From a virus: DNA of 35,131 nucleotides. The translations under genes and the position numbers were made by a program. This document shows, in pieces, positions 8,973 through 17,081 of the stretch. The notes below the pieces were generated by a model that did not search any database, was not told the origin of the DNA, and worked only from the letters and a program-made list of their open reading frames with translations. The stretch is taken from IMG/VR virus record IMGVR_UViG_3300010354_000272, positions 1 through 35,131 of that record; one strand, written 5' to 3'. Every line of letters starts with the position of its first letter. The stretch's first letter is position 1.

Positions 8973-10103
8973 TTATTTCCTTTTGCCTTGTTGTCTTGCA
9001 AGAATGGCAGCAACAAACTGTCTTGCCTTCTCCTCTGCGTTGTCTGATTGCATAACGCTTCTAGGAATAACAATTCCACCTTCTTTTAGATTCTTTTTAA
9101 CTGTGTCGTTCTTTAAGGAGTCACCAGCAACTTTTGCTTGTCCGGGGATCTTTTCTCCGGCTTTATGTGGCGCCTTTTCTCCATCTTTTACTTTTTTAAC
9201 TTCTGCGGGTGGTAAGTATCTTTCGCCGGGACTGACCATGGCAGGAACAACACCGCCTTGAGCAAATCTGTTTTGTGCAACACCCACTGGAGCGGGCTTT
9301 CCTAAATCGTCTTGTAGTCTTCTTAGATATTCATCCCCGTCCATTTCCTCTACTTCGCCGCCTTCTGCATACCCCTGAACTTTTCCGCCGTGTGCTAAAG
9401 AGGTGTAATCAGAAATGTTAGAGCCTCTAGATCCACCACCAAACAAGCTTCCGATTCCTGATCCAATTGCCCCGCCTAATGGGCCGCCAAGAACCGTTCC
9501 AACAGCCCCCGCTAATCCACCCAAAATTCCACCTTGTTGCTTTGAAGCAGCTTCCCGGGCTCTGTTCGACTCTGCAATAGCGTTTAAAACGTTTTGCTGG
9601 GCCGCTGTTGTGCCAGCAAGGCCTGTTTGCTGTGCTTGCCCTATTTGACCCAACTGTTGCCCTGTAAGGCCAGCTAAGCCCTGCTGAGCGGCTAGCTGTT
9701 CTTGGGCTCTTAAAGTTGCAGCCTGTCTTGCTGCTTGTTGTTGAGCGCCTGCTCCAACATCAGAAATGTTTCTTGCTAATAAACCAAGATTTGCAGATGC
9801 GCCTCTTTGACTTGCCATAAGAGCTGCTTGTCTTTGAGCGTTTTCAGCGGTTGTTTCTGCAAGCTGTCTTTGAGCAACGCTTGGGCCAGCGGTTCCCATT
9901 GCCTGGCCTTGTAGTTGTTTTAAAAGCTGTTGTTGAGCTGCAATCGCCTGTGGGCTCTGTGCCTGCAGCGCGTTTACAAACTGTTGTTGCTGTAATAATC
10001 TATCCTGTTGTTGTTTATACAACTCTTGTGCTTGTGCGCCGCTTGCGCCCATCGTGGGGGTAAATCCCATTCCTCCACCGAAGATAGAAGACATGAAACT
10101 CAT
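8973..10103 (-). CDS. Gln-rich internal virion/ejection protein, gp7-like by position, 376 aa
   Basis: ATG start with AAAGGAG nine bases upstream. Residues 25-190 are extremely Gln/Ala-rich and helical. Residues 191-224 form a glycine-zipper hydrophobic stretch (GGILGGLAGA...GGPLGGAIGSGIGSLFGGG) able to enter a membrane. The C-terminal third carries GG-V motifs (LAHGGKV, YAEGGEV, FAQGGVV), then SPGERYLPPAEV and KVAGDSLKNDTV...GGIVIPRSVM. The SPGE/GDSxxNDxV/IPRSVM series is a recurrent module in phage virion proteins. As first of three ejection genes it matches P22 gene 7. The same GG-V motif recurs in the portal-adjacent protein at 21734-22432. Confidence 0.55.
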   Translation of the reverse strand: MSFMSSIFGGGMGFTPTMGASGAQAQELYKQQQDRLLQQQQFVNALQAQSPQAIAAQQQLLKQLQGQAMGTAGPSVAQRQLAETTAENAQRQAALMASQRGASANLGLLARNISDVGAGAQQQAARQAATLRAQEQLAAQQGLAGLTGQQLGQIGQAQQTGLAGTTAAQQNVLNAIAESNRAREAASKQQGGILGGLAGAVGTVLGGPLGGAIGSGIGSLFGGGSRGSNISDYTSLAHGGKVQGYAEGGEVEEMDGDEYLRRLQDDLGKPAPVGVAQNRFAQGGVVPAMVSPGERYLPPAEVKKVKDGEKAPHKAGEKIPGQAKVAGDSLKNDTVKKNLKEGGIVIPRSVMQSDNAEEKARQFVAAILARQQGKRK

Positions 10104-10104
10104 T

Positions 10105-10479
10105 TTATAGCTCCTTTGCGATTACTGTTTGCTCTACAACACAAAAGCCGTGTTTTTTGGCTCTCTTTACAATGCAATCTTCTTTTGTTGTTGCAAAAAC
10201 CTTTTTAAAACCCAAATCCTTTGCCATTTTTAACATCGTGACGGTTAACTTGTCTAAGGCGCTGTTTCTGACTTGCCCTTCTACTTTCTGATCCGTGGCC
10301 ATAGAATCAATAAAACAGATTTCGCCTTCCATTAATCTAAACCCAGCAATAGCTATAATGTCACCATTTACAATCGCGCAAAAAGTATGCCCAGGTAAAT
10401 CTTTAGCTGTAATTTTAAATGGCAACCACTCATTCACCAACTCTACTTCGGTTTTTTTGTTTAAAAGCCTTATTTCCAT
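10105..10479 (-). CDS. GNAT-like phage protein, 124 aa
   Basis: I place the start at the ATG at 10477-10479, one base after the stop of the upstream gene. An upstream TTG at 10531-10533 would need a 53-base overlap. The order of elements fits a GNAT acyltransferase fold: HTFCAIVNGDIIAIAGF (strands 2-3), EGEICFIDSMATD (strand 4), a helix replacing the usual acetyl-CoA loop (EGQVRNSALDKLTVTMLKMA), then FKKVFATTKE and a KRAKKHGF ending. The canonical Q/RxxGxG/A pyrophosphate loop is degenerate, so it may bind but not use acetyl-CoA. Similar small proteins sit among phage structural genes; their target is unknown. Confidence 0.5.
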   Translation of the reverse strand: MEIRLLNKKTEVELVNEWLPFKITAKDLPGHTFCAIVNGDIIAIAGFRLMEGEICFIDSMATDQKVEGQVRNSALDKLTVTMLKMAKDLGFKKVFATTKEDCIVKRAKKHGFCVVEQTVIAKEL

Positions 10480-10480
10480 T

Positions 10481-13400
10481 TTATCCCGCCGTAATTGCAG
10501 CCGGAACAGTGTTAAACAGCCTCTTGACGCCAATTATAAAATTCATTCCCGATAGAGTTAATCCTTGTCCCGCTGCTTCACCAACAGTTGGATCATAACT
10601 TTCACTTATAGTAATTTGCACCGAGTCACACTTTTGTCTCTGAAGCATGATTCTCCATTTTTCAATATATTCAGTGCCGCCAAAGAACGATGGCGAACCA
10701 TAAATAGTATCGTCACCAAATGGCAAATTATAATTGTTTGGAGTAATGATCGTTGTTTGTGTGCTTGCAGGATTAAAATCGTAAGCCAAATCTACAGTAA
10801 GCTTGTGCGGGCTGTAGTATTTGCCTAATAAGAACAAGAAATAGGCTCTTTGAAACCCTAACATACCCCCAAGAGCAAACCAGCCTGTTTTAAATTTCAT
10901 GAGTACTGGTTTTGTTCCATCAACATATGTTCCAATAGCTTCTTGAAACAGCCTTCCGTCCGCGTCTACAAACGTGTGAAGTTGTTTAAACAGGTTTGAA
11001 CAAGTTGCTGCTTGGTTTGTAAAAACTCCCCATTGCTGGAAGAAATAATCAAACATGACGGTTTTTCCGCTATTCAGCATAAATCTAACTTGATTTGTGT
11101 TGGGTATTGTCAAAGCTTGAATGGTTGTTGCTGATTCGGTTAGCGCTTCTACCGGGGCTCCAACATAGTTTGTAGAAGTATCTCTTCCTAATAACCAAAT
11201 GCCTTTGTCGCTTTGAAACATTAGGCCTAATGGCATGATAGCAACGCAGGAAGAATTTTTGGCTCCGACCGTTCCGTTGATAAATATGGGCTCTGAAAGT
11301 CCGTTATTTGCGCCTGTGGCGTCTGGGCCAACGCCGTTAATGTAATAAATGGCGTCTTCTTTAAACAAAATAAGCTTGTCGTCCATTGGGCACAGGGCTG
11401 TGATTTTTCCTGTGTATCCTTGTGCTCCAAGGGTTGGGGTTACGTAGTAAGTTTGAAACGCGGTCATTTCTACTGGAGTGCCTGGAATTACCGCTTTGGA
11501 GTACCACAAGTATCCTGGCTTTTCTGAGTCAGAAACCCAAAGTCTATTGTCATAAAGGGATATGCTTGTGCATGGTGGGCCCGAGAAGTTTGGTAAAACT
11601 CCGCCGTAAGTATAAAGAACTGGGTTTGCTGTGATTGTGGCGTTTGAGCTTGCGTCTGAGATAGTGACAAAGTCGATTGTTGGATCGTTTACGGTTCCGC
11701 CAATAAAATAATCTACTGGTTGTGAGGTGCTTGATCTATATACCTCAATAAAAATTGGCTTTCCTGTTGTTACAGACTGATCCCTGTTCGATGTTCTTAA
11801 AGTGGGCGCTTTAATGCTTACGCTTTTTACGGCCGAATTAATTGTGTAAGTTGCGCCAGTAGAATTTGCGCTGGCGGTTGTGTTTAATGTAATTGTGTTT
11901 GCTGATGTGTCTATTGCAGAAATTGTTGCTAAAGAAAATCCGGTTCCGCTTAGTCTTTGACCAACTTGAACGCCAGTAAATGAAGACACGTTTGTGAGTG
12001 TGTTGTTTCCAAGGGTTGCATTAGCTGTAAAAGTAGATCCGGAAGCCAAAACTTCATAAGTCAAAGTTGTTGATGGCGCACCCTGAATAATGTTTCCCTG
12101 GCTGTCAAAAGTTTTGTAAAGAACCGTGTAGAAATATTTTTCTACTATTAGTCCGCCACTTGTATTCCACGGAACAGTTCCAGAAACATTTATATTTTCT
12201 GGATACAAGAAAAAGTTGTTTTCTGAAACCATCACACCGTCATATGACCACAAAAACCCACCAGATGCGTTTAGGTTTCCGCCCAGCTCTCCAATAGAAA
12301 CTGGCACATTTCCTATGGTCAAATCTAAATAATTTATACCGGCAGCTTCAGTTACCCCAGACTGTCCAATTGTTGTTGATATTTTGTTTAGATAGCAAAA
12401 ATTAGCCAGGTGGTTAGAAACGGTGACGTTTGGAAGTCCTCGTCTTACATATCCATCGCCCAGTTGATAGGCGTGCTTTGATACAACTTTTCCATCTAAA
12501 TTAATTACAAAATAGCTATCTTGTTCTGGGCTTTGATGAGCGGTTGTTACATACAACTCGCTGTCGATAGAAAATATTTTAGAAGCAAGGCCGTTGCCAC
12601 GAATTAAATCAGAGACCGATCCAACAACCCCAGCAGTTGTTACATTTACTTTTGAAATGTAGTTTGTGGGCACCGTTGGCGAATAGGTGTATGAATTAAT
12701 TCTTTCAAACAAAATTGTGTTTGTTCCCGAAACAGAAACGACCGCAACGTTTGAAACTAGTGGATTTAATACTGCTACCACTGTTGTTTGGGCCAACACG
12801 CTTGTAAGAGTTAAGCTTCTTATTGATAAATATAAGCTAGGGCCTGTTCCGCCAGTTGTGCCGTCATCATAATAAACAACACTTAAATTATTTGTGGTTG
12901 TATCAAATGCGCAGGTCACAATTTTAGATCTAATTGTTCCAGAGCTCACAACTACTGGCAGGCCTAAATTAAAAGACGGATCTAAAGCAATTGCATTAAC
13001 CCTGCTATTTGCATTAGAAGATTGCCAAACAATGTATAAATTTCCCTGGCCAGAAACGGCGTCAAAATCGCCTTGGGTGTTGTACAAGAAGTCGCTTGAG
13101 ATTTGAACTGGTGCTTCTGCAGTTAATGTTACCGAAGACACTCTGGTGTACTGAAGCCTGTCGGTTCCTGAGACAGATGCGCTGTAGATGATAACAAAGT
13201 TATTGTTGTGAGCGTAAACTCTTGGGCTTCCGTTTGGATTTCCACCAACTCCGGTCAAAGAAGTTGGCGCAACAATCATTTGCCCTGTTTCGGCATTAAA
13301 TATTGCGTATTTGTAGTAATACAAAACGCCGGCTATTGGTTCTTCTGTGTAAACTACGCAAACTAAATTGTTTATGGTTACAGAATCACATTGAATTACG

Positions 13401-13726
13401 TCAAAGGTGCCTTTTACTAGTGATGTGGCTTCTACTTTGGCCGATCTATAAAAGCCTCTATCGTAAAACAACCCGCCGTCTTGATAAGTAAAAACGTTTT
13501 TACCAAAAAGAGTTAATTGATCGTTTAAAGTGGATATCCCAGTAATGTTTTTGTCAGAAAGCTGTCCTAGTTGCTGATAGCCATTTCTTTTTTGTAATAG
13601 TCCCTGTTTGGTAAATACAGAGTTTTCTAGCTCCAAGAAGCTTCCAATTGGAACTTGCCATGGATCCGTTTTGGTATCCACGCCTCTTGCAAAGTTTACT
13701 GTGACTTGTTGTTTGTTTAATGACAT
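10481..13726 (-). CDS. Large beta-rich tail/neck protein (P22 gp10 or T7 gp12-like position), 1081 aa
   Basis: The start ATG overlaps the upstream stop by one base. The N-terminus has the strong signature ARGVDTKTDPWQVPIGSFLE, then LENSVFTKQGLLQKRNGYQQL, typical of the long beta-propeller-like tail proteins of environmental podoviruses. These occupy the place of T7 tubular protein B or P22 stabilisation protein gp10. The rest is almost wholly beta with repeated sugar-like or propeller-like strands (for example LWVSDSEKPGYLWYSK near 720-735 and ITALCPMDDKLILFKEDAIYYING near 765-790). It follows the neck genes and precedes the ejection genes, as expected for the tail that plugs the portal. Confidence 0.6.
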   Translation of the reverse strand: MSLNKQQVTVNFARGVDTKTDPWQVPIGSFLELENSVFTKQGLLQKRNGYQQLGQLSDKNITGISTLNDQLTLFGKNVFTYQDGGLFYDRGFYRSAKVEATSLVKGTFDVIQCDSVTINNLVCVVYTEEPIAGVLYYYKYAIFNAETGQMIVAPTSLTGVGGNPNGSPRVYAHNNNFVIIYSASVSGTDRLQYTRVSSVTLTAEAPVQISSDFLYNTQGDFDAVSGQGNLYIVWQSSNANSRVNAIALDPSFNLGLPVVVSSGTIRSKIVTCAFDTTTNNLSVVYYDDGTTGGTGPSLYLSIRSLTLTSVLAQTTVVAVLNPLVSNVAVVSVSGTNTILFERINSYTYSPTVPTNYISKVNVTTAGVVGSVSDLIRGNGLASKIFSIDSELYVTTAHQSPEQDSYFVINLDGKVVSKHAYQLGDGYVRRGLPNVTVSNHLANFCYLNKISTTIGQSGVTEAAGINYLDLTIGNVPVSIGELGGNLNASGGFLWSYDGVMVSENNFFLYPENINVSGTVPWNTSGGLIVEKYFYTVLYKTFDSQGNIIQGAPSTTLTYEVLASGSTFTANATLGNNTLTNVSSFTGVQVGQRLSGTGFSLATISAIDTSANTITLNTTASANSTGATYTINSAVKSVSIKAPTLRTSNRDQSVTTGKPIFIEVYRSSTSQPVDYFIGGTVNDPTIDFVTISDASSNATITANPVLYTYGGVLPNFSGPPCTSISLYDNRLWVSDSEKPGYLWYSKAVIPGTPVEMTAFQTYYVTPTLGAQGYTGKITALCPMDDKLILFKEDAIYYINGVGPDATGANNGLSEPIFINGTVGAKNSSCVAIMPLGLMFQSDKGIWLLGRDTSTNYVGAPVEALTESATTIQALTIPNTNQVRFMLNSGKTVMFDYFFQQWGVFTNQAATCSNLFKQLHTFVDADGRLFQEAIGTYVDGTKPVLMKFKTGWFALGGMLGFQRAYFLFLLGKYYSPHKLTVDLAYDFNPASTQTTIITPNNYNLPFGDDTIYGSPSFFGGTEYIEKWRIMLQRQKCDSVQITISESYDPTVGEAAGQGLTLSGMNFIIGVKRLFNTVPAAITAG

Positions 13727-14856
13727 TAGGTTTTGATGATGTAATTAACAACCAACGAGGGTTGAATGTTGTTGTGTGCGTTTCCTCCGCCCTGCGATGA
13801 AATCGTGTGAGTGTGTGCGGAATTTGGAATTGTGTTTGCGGATCCGACATTTTGTAACAACACGTTCGTTCCAACCGTGCCGCCAGTTGTTGTAGACAAA
13901 CAAGGCACAGCGGTGCTTCCGGTTGCTCCGCCGTGATCATGCGCAGGCATTTCACTAATAGCCAGTGTAACACTTTCTGCTCCGCCGCTATTACCAACCG
14001 AGCTTCCAAGAACGGCCGTTCCGACTCCGCCAGCACCAACTGCAGTTCGTCTTTGCATGTTAGGAAGCCTAAAGTTTCCAGCTCCTTCGCCGCCTGTATT
14101 AAATGCGGTTCCAACTGCTGCATAAAGAGCAGCATAAGTGCTTTGGGAAACAACGCTTCCGTCGCAAAGTAACCATCCAGTTGGAATAGATGTTCCGCCG
14201 TACATCATCATGACGCCGGCAGGAAGAACGAAAGAAGTGCTTACAAACGAAAGATTTCCTGCGTTGTCTGACTGAATAAACGAATTTGATGATGGAAGTG
14301 CAGCAGGAAGGGTCATTGAATAGTCGGCAGTTAAAGATGCGGACGATTGAATTGTGACCGCAGCACTGCTTGCCGTTAATTTTCTAACTAAAACAGATCC
14401 GACATCTAATTGTGCGGCTGTATTTGTTGCTGATTGAAATCTAAATGTTCCCGTTCCTGACAAATATGCAGCACTTGCTGTTCCAGATGGTAGGCCAGTA
14501 AATCCTACAGCACCGCTTACTGCGACAGCATTTCCGTTGGTAATTTGTACGTTGTATGATCCGGTTCCATCTTTCCAAAAAAGATTGTTGCCGCTCATGT
14601 AAATTGAGCCAGCAAGTCCTGGAGCGACTGATTGGTTTAATAAAGAAAGGCTTTTTAAACTATTAATTCCGTAGGTAGACATGGAAAAGTCTACGTTTGC
14701 AATAATTCCGCTTAGAGAAACTGGGCTTCCACTTCCGGGACTGTGATCATGAGCATCAATAACCGAAAAATTACTCGAAATATCTTCGGCATATTGTGGG
14801 CCAGGGGTTACCGTTGGCGTTGGTATGTTCAAATTCATGTTAGGTGAGATAGGCAT
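13726..14856 (-). CDS. Tail-collar-domain fibre protein, 376 aa
   Basis: The start ATG overlaps the upstream stop by one base. Residues 32-46 (VIDAHDHSPGSGSPV) form a short motif often found in phage fibres. Residues about 213-270 are a clear phage tail collar domain (MYGGTSIPTGWLLCDGS, then YAALYAAVGTAFNTGG, FRLPNMQRRTAVGAG). The C-terminus (AHTHTISSQGG...NIQPSLVVNYIIKT) has the usual His-rich turn and NYIIK ending of this family. The domain probably caps a trimeric fibre. Its position between the neck adaptor and the large tail protein, away from the other fibres at 1-4370, is unusual. Confidence 0.8.
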   Translation of the reverse strand: MPISPNMNLNIPTPTVTPGPQYAEDISSNFSVIDAHDHSPGSGSPVSLSGIIANVDFSMSTYGINSLKSLSLLNQSVAPGLAGSIYMSGNNLFWKDGTGSYNVQITNGNAVAVSGAVGFTGLPSGTASAAYLSGTGTFRFQSATNTAAQLDVGSVLVRKLTASSAAVTIQSSASLTADYSMTLPAALPSSNSFIQSDNAGNLSFVSTSFVLPAGVMMMYGGTSIPTGWLLCDGSVVSQSTYAALYAAVGTAFNTGGEGAGNFRLPNMQRRTAVGAGGVGTAVLGSSVGNSGGAESVTLAISEMPAHDHGGATGSTAVPCLSTTTGGTVGTNVLLQNVGSANTIPNSAHTHTISSQGGGNAHNNIQPSLVVNYIIKT

Positions 14857-15140
14857 TAAAATACTCCCAGTTTAATTGTTACCGCAGCAGATGAGTTTAA
14901 AGTTAAAGTCTTGTCATTAAAAGGTGCGTTTCTATAAATTGTAGAGGCACCATTTACGTCTAACAAAACCCATCCCTGTTGAACTCTTCCAAGCTTGTGA
15001 CTAATAACATTGTTCCCGATGGCTAAGCTTACATCTTCTAATATGTTTACCGAGTTAAGTGGATTTTCAAGAATTGGATCTAAAAGCGATTTCCATCTTG
15101 TTTGCATTAAGTCTGCACTTAGTTTTAAGGGCAGCTGCAT
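14856..15140 (-). CDS. Small structural protein with beta C-terminal domain, 94 aa
   Basis: ATG start three bases after the upstream stop. It begins with a helical segment (LPLKLSADLMQTRWKSLLDPILENPLN) and continues with a compact beta domain (GNNVISHKLGRVQQGWVLLDVNG, then TIYRNAPFNDKTLTLNSSAAVTIKLGVF). The HKLGR-QQGWVL-DVN pattern appears as small stand-alone proteins or fibre C-terminal domains in related phages. The stop overlaps the start of the collar-domain gene, so the pair may form one appendage. Function unknown. Confidence 0.55.
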   Translation of the reverse strand: MQLPLKLSADLMQTRWKSLLDPILENPLNSVNILEDVSLAIGNNVISHKLGRVQQGWVLLDVNGASTIYRNAPFNDKTLTLNSSAAVTIKLGVF

Positions 15141-15143
15141 ATA

Positions 15144-16205
15144 TTACCACCCAACCCCAAACGGGCCCTGCCATCCACCACCACCATCTGGGCCAAAGCC
15201 CGAAGCCATTCTTCCATCGGCGATGGTATCTGGCATGCCTTGGTCTCTGTTTGGTGCGGATTCTTCTATTCTTTGTTTTAAATATAAAATTTCAGCATCA
15301 AGCTTGCTTGTATCTGACTCTTCTTTATCAAGAGCGTATTTAGCAGCTCTTGCGATTATGTAATTAGTCCAACCGTTATACCCGTCGGTGGTATCTGTTT
15401 CTAAAAGGAGTTGTGTTCTTCTAGGAACGTACCATATCCCGATAGGTTGGCTAGATGATGGTTGCGGAATGAAACGAATAGTATTTCCAACGAGTCTGTA
15501 CTGCATGCCAAAGACACCATAAATCGTCGACGCAGTGTTTGGGAAAACATAGCGGTTTCGGTCAACAAAATTATATTTTTGTACAGTGACAAATCCGTTT
15601 GGTGCATTGTTTAGTCCCAAGTCCACGCCACACAATTTGTAAATTGGTGGAGGCACAATGTTTTGCCCTAGTTTATTTTGAAATACTGTTATGCCGTCAG
15701 GTAGTGGGTAACTTGATGTTTGGCCGTTGGTAGTAAAGTAAACTGGATCATGAACCTGATAATCTTCAAATACTGTCGTGATTAAATCATAAAGCTCATC
15801 GGCTGCTAGATTTATAAAACTGTTCCATTCTGGCAAAGTCACAAAGTTAGAATTAACTCTGTCTGCTTTTTGTTGTGCCAACGTTCTTAGCTGCTGCAAG
15901 CTCATGTAGCCTGCAATAACTGGAATAATTGAGTTTGGTGTTGGGTAGGTGTAGCCAGAAAGGCCTCCGCCAACTCCGGTGTTTTCTGCAGCGACCATGT
16001 ACCAATATTGTGTGTTTTGAGTAACCGAGGTGTCTAGATATTGGTTAATGGTTGGGCTTGCAAGTAGAGAATAGTTTAGCCCATCAACGCTTCTTTCAAC
16101 TCGGTAGTTTGTGGCCCCAGCAACAATGTTCCAGGAAACCAAAACTTGTTTGTTGCCCTGTTGTAAATAAGTCGATTGGGGATTGGGCGACGATGGAATA
16201 GGCAT
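15144..16205 (-). CDS. Neck/head-completion adaptor with N-terminal Fn3-like domain, 353 aa
   Basis: I choose the ATG at 16203-16205, which has AAGGGG just upstream, over a TTG at 16245-16247. Residues about 18-90 look like a fibronectin type III domain (QVLVSWNIVAGATNYRVERS, then YWYMVAAENT). Residues from about 100 on match neck/adaptor proteins of podovirus-like phages: LRTLAQQKADRVNSNFVTL, then EWNSFINLAADELYDLITTVF, and a beta region with FGMQYRLVGNTIRFIPQP. The C-terminal helix (AAKYALDKEESDTSKLDAEI) and Gly/Trp-rich tail are also typical. It occupies the P22 gene 4 position, joining portal to tail. The Fn3 fusion is probably displayed on the neck. Confidence 0.6.
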   Translation of the reverse strand: MPIPSSPNPQSTYLQQGNKQVLVSWNIVAGATNYRVERSVDGLNYSLLASPTINQYLDTSVTQNTQYWYMVAAENTGVGGGLSGYTYPTPNSIIPVIAGYMSLQQLRTLAQQKADRVNSNFVTLPEWNSFINLAADELYDLITTVFEDYQVHDPVYFTTNGQTSSYPLPDGITVFQNKLGQNIVPPPIYKLCGVDLGLNNAPNGFVTVQKYNFVDRNRYVFPNTASTIYGVFGMQYRLVGNTIRFIPQPSSSQPIGIWYVPRRTQLLLETDTTDGYNGWTNYIIARAAKYALDKEESDTSKLDAEILYLKQRIEESAPNRDQGMPDTIADGRMASGFGPDGGGGWQGPFGVGW

Positions 16206-16270
16206 ACAACCCCTTGTGTTTAAGTGGCCCCAAGAGCTAAAGCCCAAGGAGCCACTACTGATTTAATTCA

Positions 16271-16909
16271 TTAAACAGCTGGTATTTGAGAGCTGTTTGA
16301 TAAATACATATTTAATCTAATCAATGTTCCAGCTGCAGGGGCTGCTAATGATCCAGCATTTCTGCAAGCAAGAATCAATGTGCTTCCGCCATTTACTGCG
16401 GAATTTACAACCTGCATGTTTGAATTGTCGCTCATCAGGTCGATGGAATCTACTCCAGGAGCAGCTAAAGCTTTAGCAGTTCCGGTTCCACCAATTGCGC
16501 CGCTTGATTTACAAACAAAAGTCACGCCGGCTGCTGCAGGCATTCCAACCACAACCCCTCTGGTTTCCCATTGAGTTTGAGTAGTAGTTCCAACTGCGGT
16601 GATTTGATAAACAACACCGGCAGAAAGGGTGGTTAAATCAGAGCCAGTGACTGGGCCTTCGGCTTGAGACCAAACTCCTAAAACACCATTGTAGCAATCT
16701 TGGAGTTGAACGTGGATGATTCCAGCTGCTGGATTTGGATTAGCGGCAGAAGGAGAGGAGCTGTTCATGAAAACAGATTTAACTCCCATGCCTTGAAGGC
16801 CTGATACTCCTGCTCCTAAAGTGTTATTGACTGTGAAAACACAGTTAAGAAGCACCGGATATTGTTGAAATTGATATAGCTTTTGAGAAAGAAAATTTCT
16901 ATTAGCCAT
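16271..16909 (-). CDS. Capsid-proximal structural protein, 212 aa
   Basis: ATG start with AAGGAC upstream. It begins MANRNFLSQKLYQF and is rich in small residues and beta strands. Residues about 94-146 (LSAGVVYQITAVGTTTQTQW, then GVVVGMPAAAGVTFVCKSSG) form a module that recurs in fibre and decoration proteins of many phages. There is no catalytic motif. It lies directly downstream of the major capsid gene but after a terminator, so it probably has its own promoter. A capsid-decoration or head-surface role is the best inference. Confidence 0.5.
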   Translation of the reverse strand: MANRNFLSQKLYQFQQYPVLLNCVFTVNNTLGAGVSGLQGMGVKSVFMNSSSPSAANPNPAAGIIHVQLQDCYNGVLGVWSQAEGPVTGSDLTTLSAGVVYQITAVGTTTQTQWETRGVVVGMPAAAGVTFVCKSSGAIGGTGTAKALAAPGVDSIDLMSDNSNMQVVNSAVNGGSTLILACRNAGSLAAPAAGTLIRLNMYLSNSSQIPAV

Positions 16910-16975
16910 GATTTGTCCTTGTCTGCCCTTATCTTACCCTGGCATCGAGGTGGGCAGAACCCCGGCAAGTAGTAT

Positions 16976-16992
16976 CCCAAGGACATCTTGGG
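16976..16992 (-). promoter_or_regulatory. Leader hairpin upstream of the 212-aa structural gene
   Basis: CCCAAG at 16976-16981 and CTTGGG at 16987-16992 form a six-pair stem with a five-base loop. A second longer-range stem pairs CTGCCC (16923-16928) with GGGCAG (16952-16957). Both lie between the recurrent motif at 17001-17016 and the ATG at 16909, giving a structured 5' leader. No T-run follows, so neither looks like a terminator. Confidence 0.4.
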
Positions 16993-17000
16993 CTTACGCT

Positions 17001-17016
17001 ATTGTTTAATTAAGGC
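17001..17016 (-). promoter_or_regulatory. Recurrent intergenic motif, copy 2 (promoter candidate)
   Basis: The minus strand reads GCCTTAATTAAACAAT, identical to the core at 22684-22699 and one base different from 4797-4812. It lies immediately after the T-run of the capsid terminator and about 90 bases before the ATG at 16909. Termination followed at once by this motif is what a promoter restarting transcription would look like. The TTTGTA extension seen in the other two copies is absent here. Confidence 0.45.
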
Positions 17017-17056
17017 AAAAATAAAGCCCCACCAGCCAGGATCTAGCCAGTGGGGC
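17017..17056 (-). terminator. Intrinsic terminator after the major capsid gene
   Basis: On the minus strand GCCCCAC (17056-17050) pairs with GTGGGGC (17032-17026) across a 17-base loop and is followed at once by TTTATTTTTG (17025-17016). It lies 25 bases after the capsid stop codon. A seven-pair GC-rich stem plus U-run is a standard Rho-independent terminator and is the clearest one on the minus strand in this window. Confidence 0.8.
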
Positions 17057-17081
17057 CCACGCTATACTCTTCTTCCCTGTT

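Noticed and set aside
13554-14153. A 199-codon minus-strand frame over the collar-domain gene
   Set aside because: It overlaps two well-supported genes in another frame, spans their junction and has no recognisable motif; it is a shadow of the collar gene.
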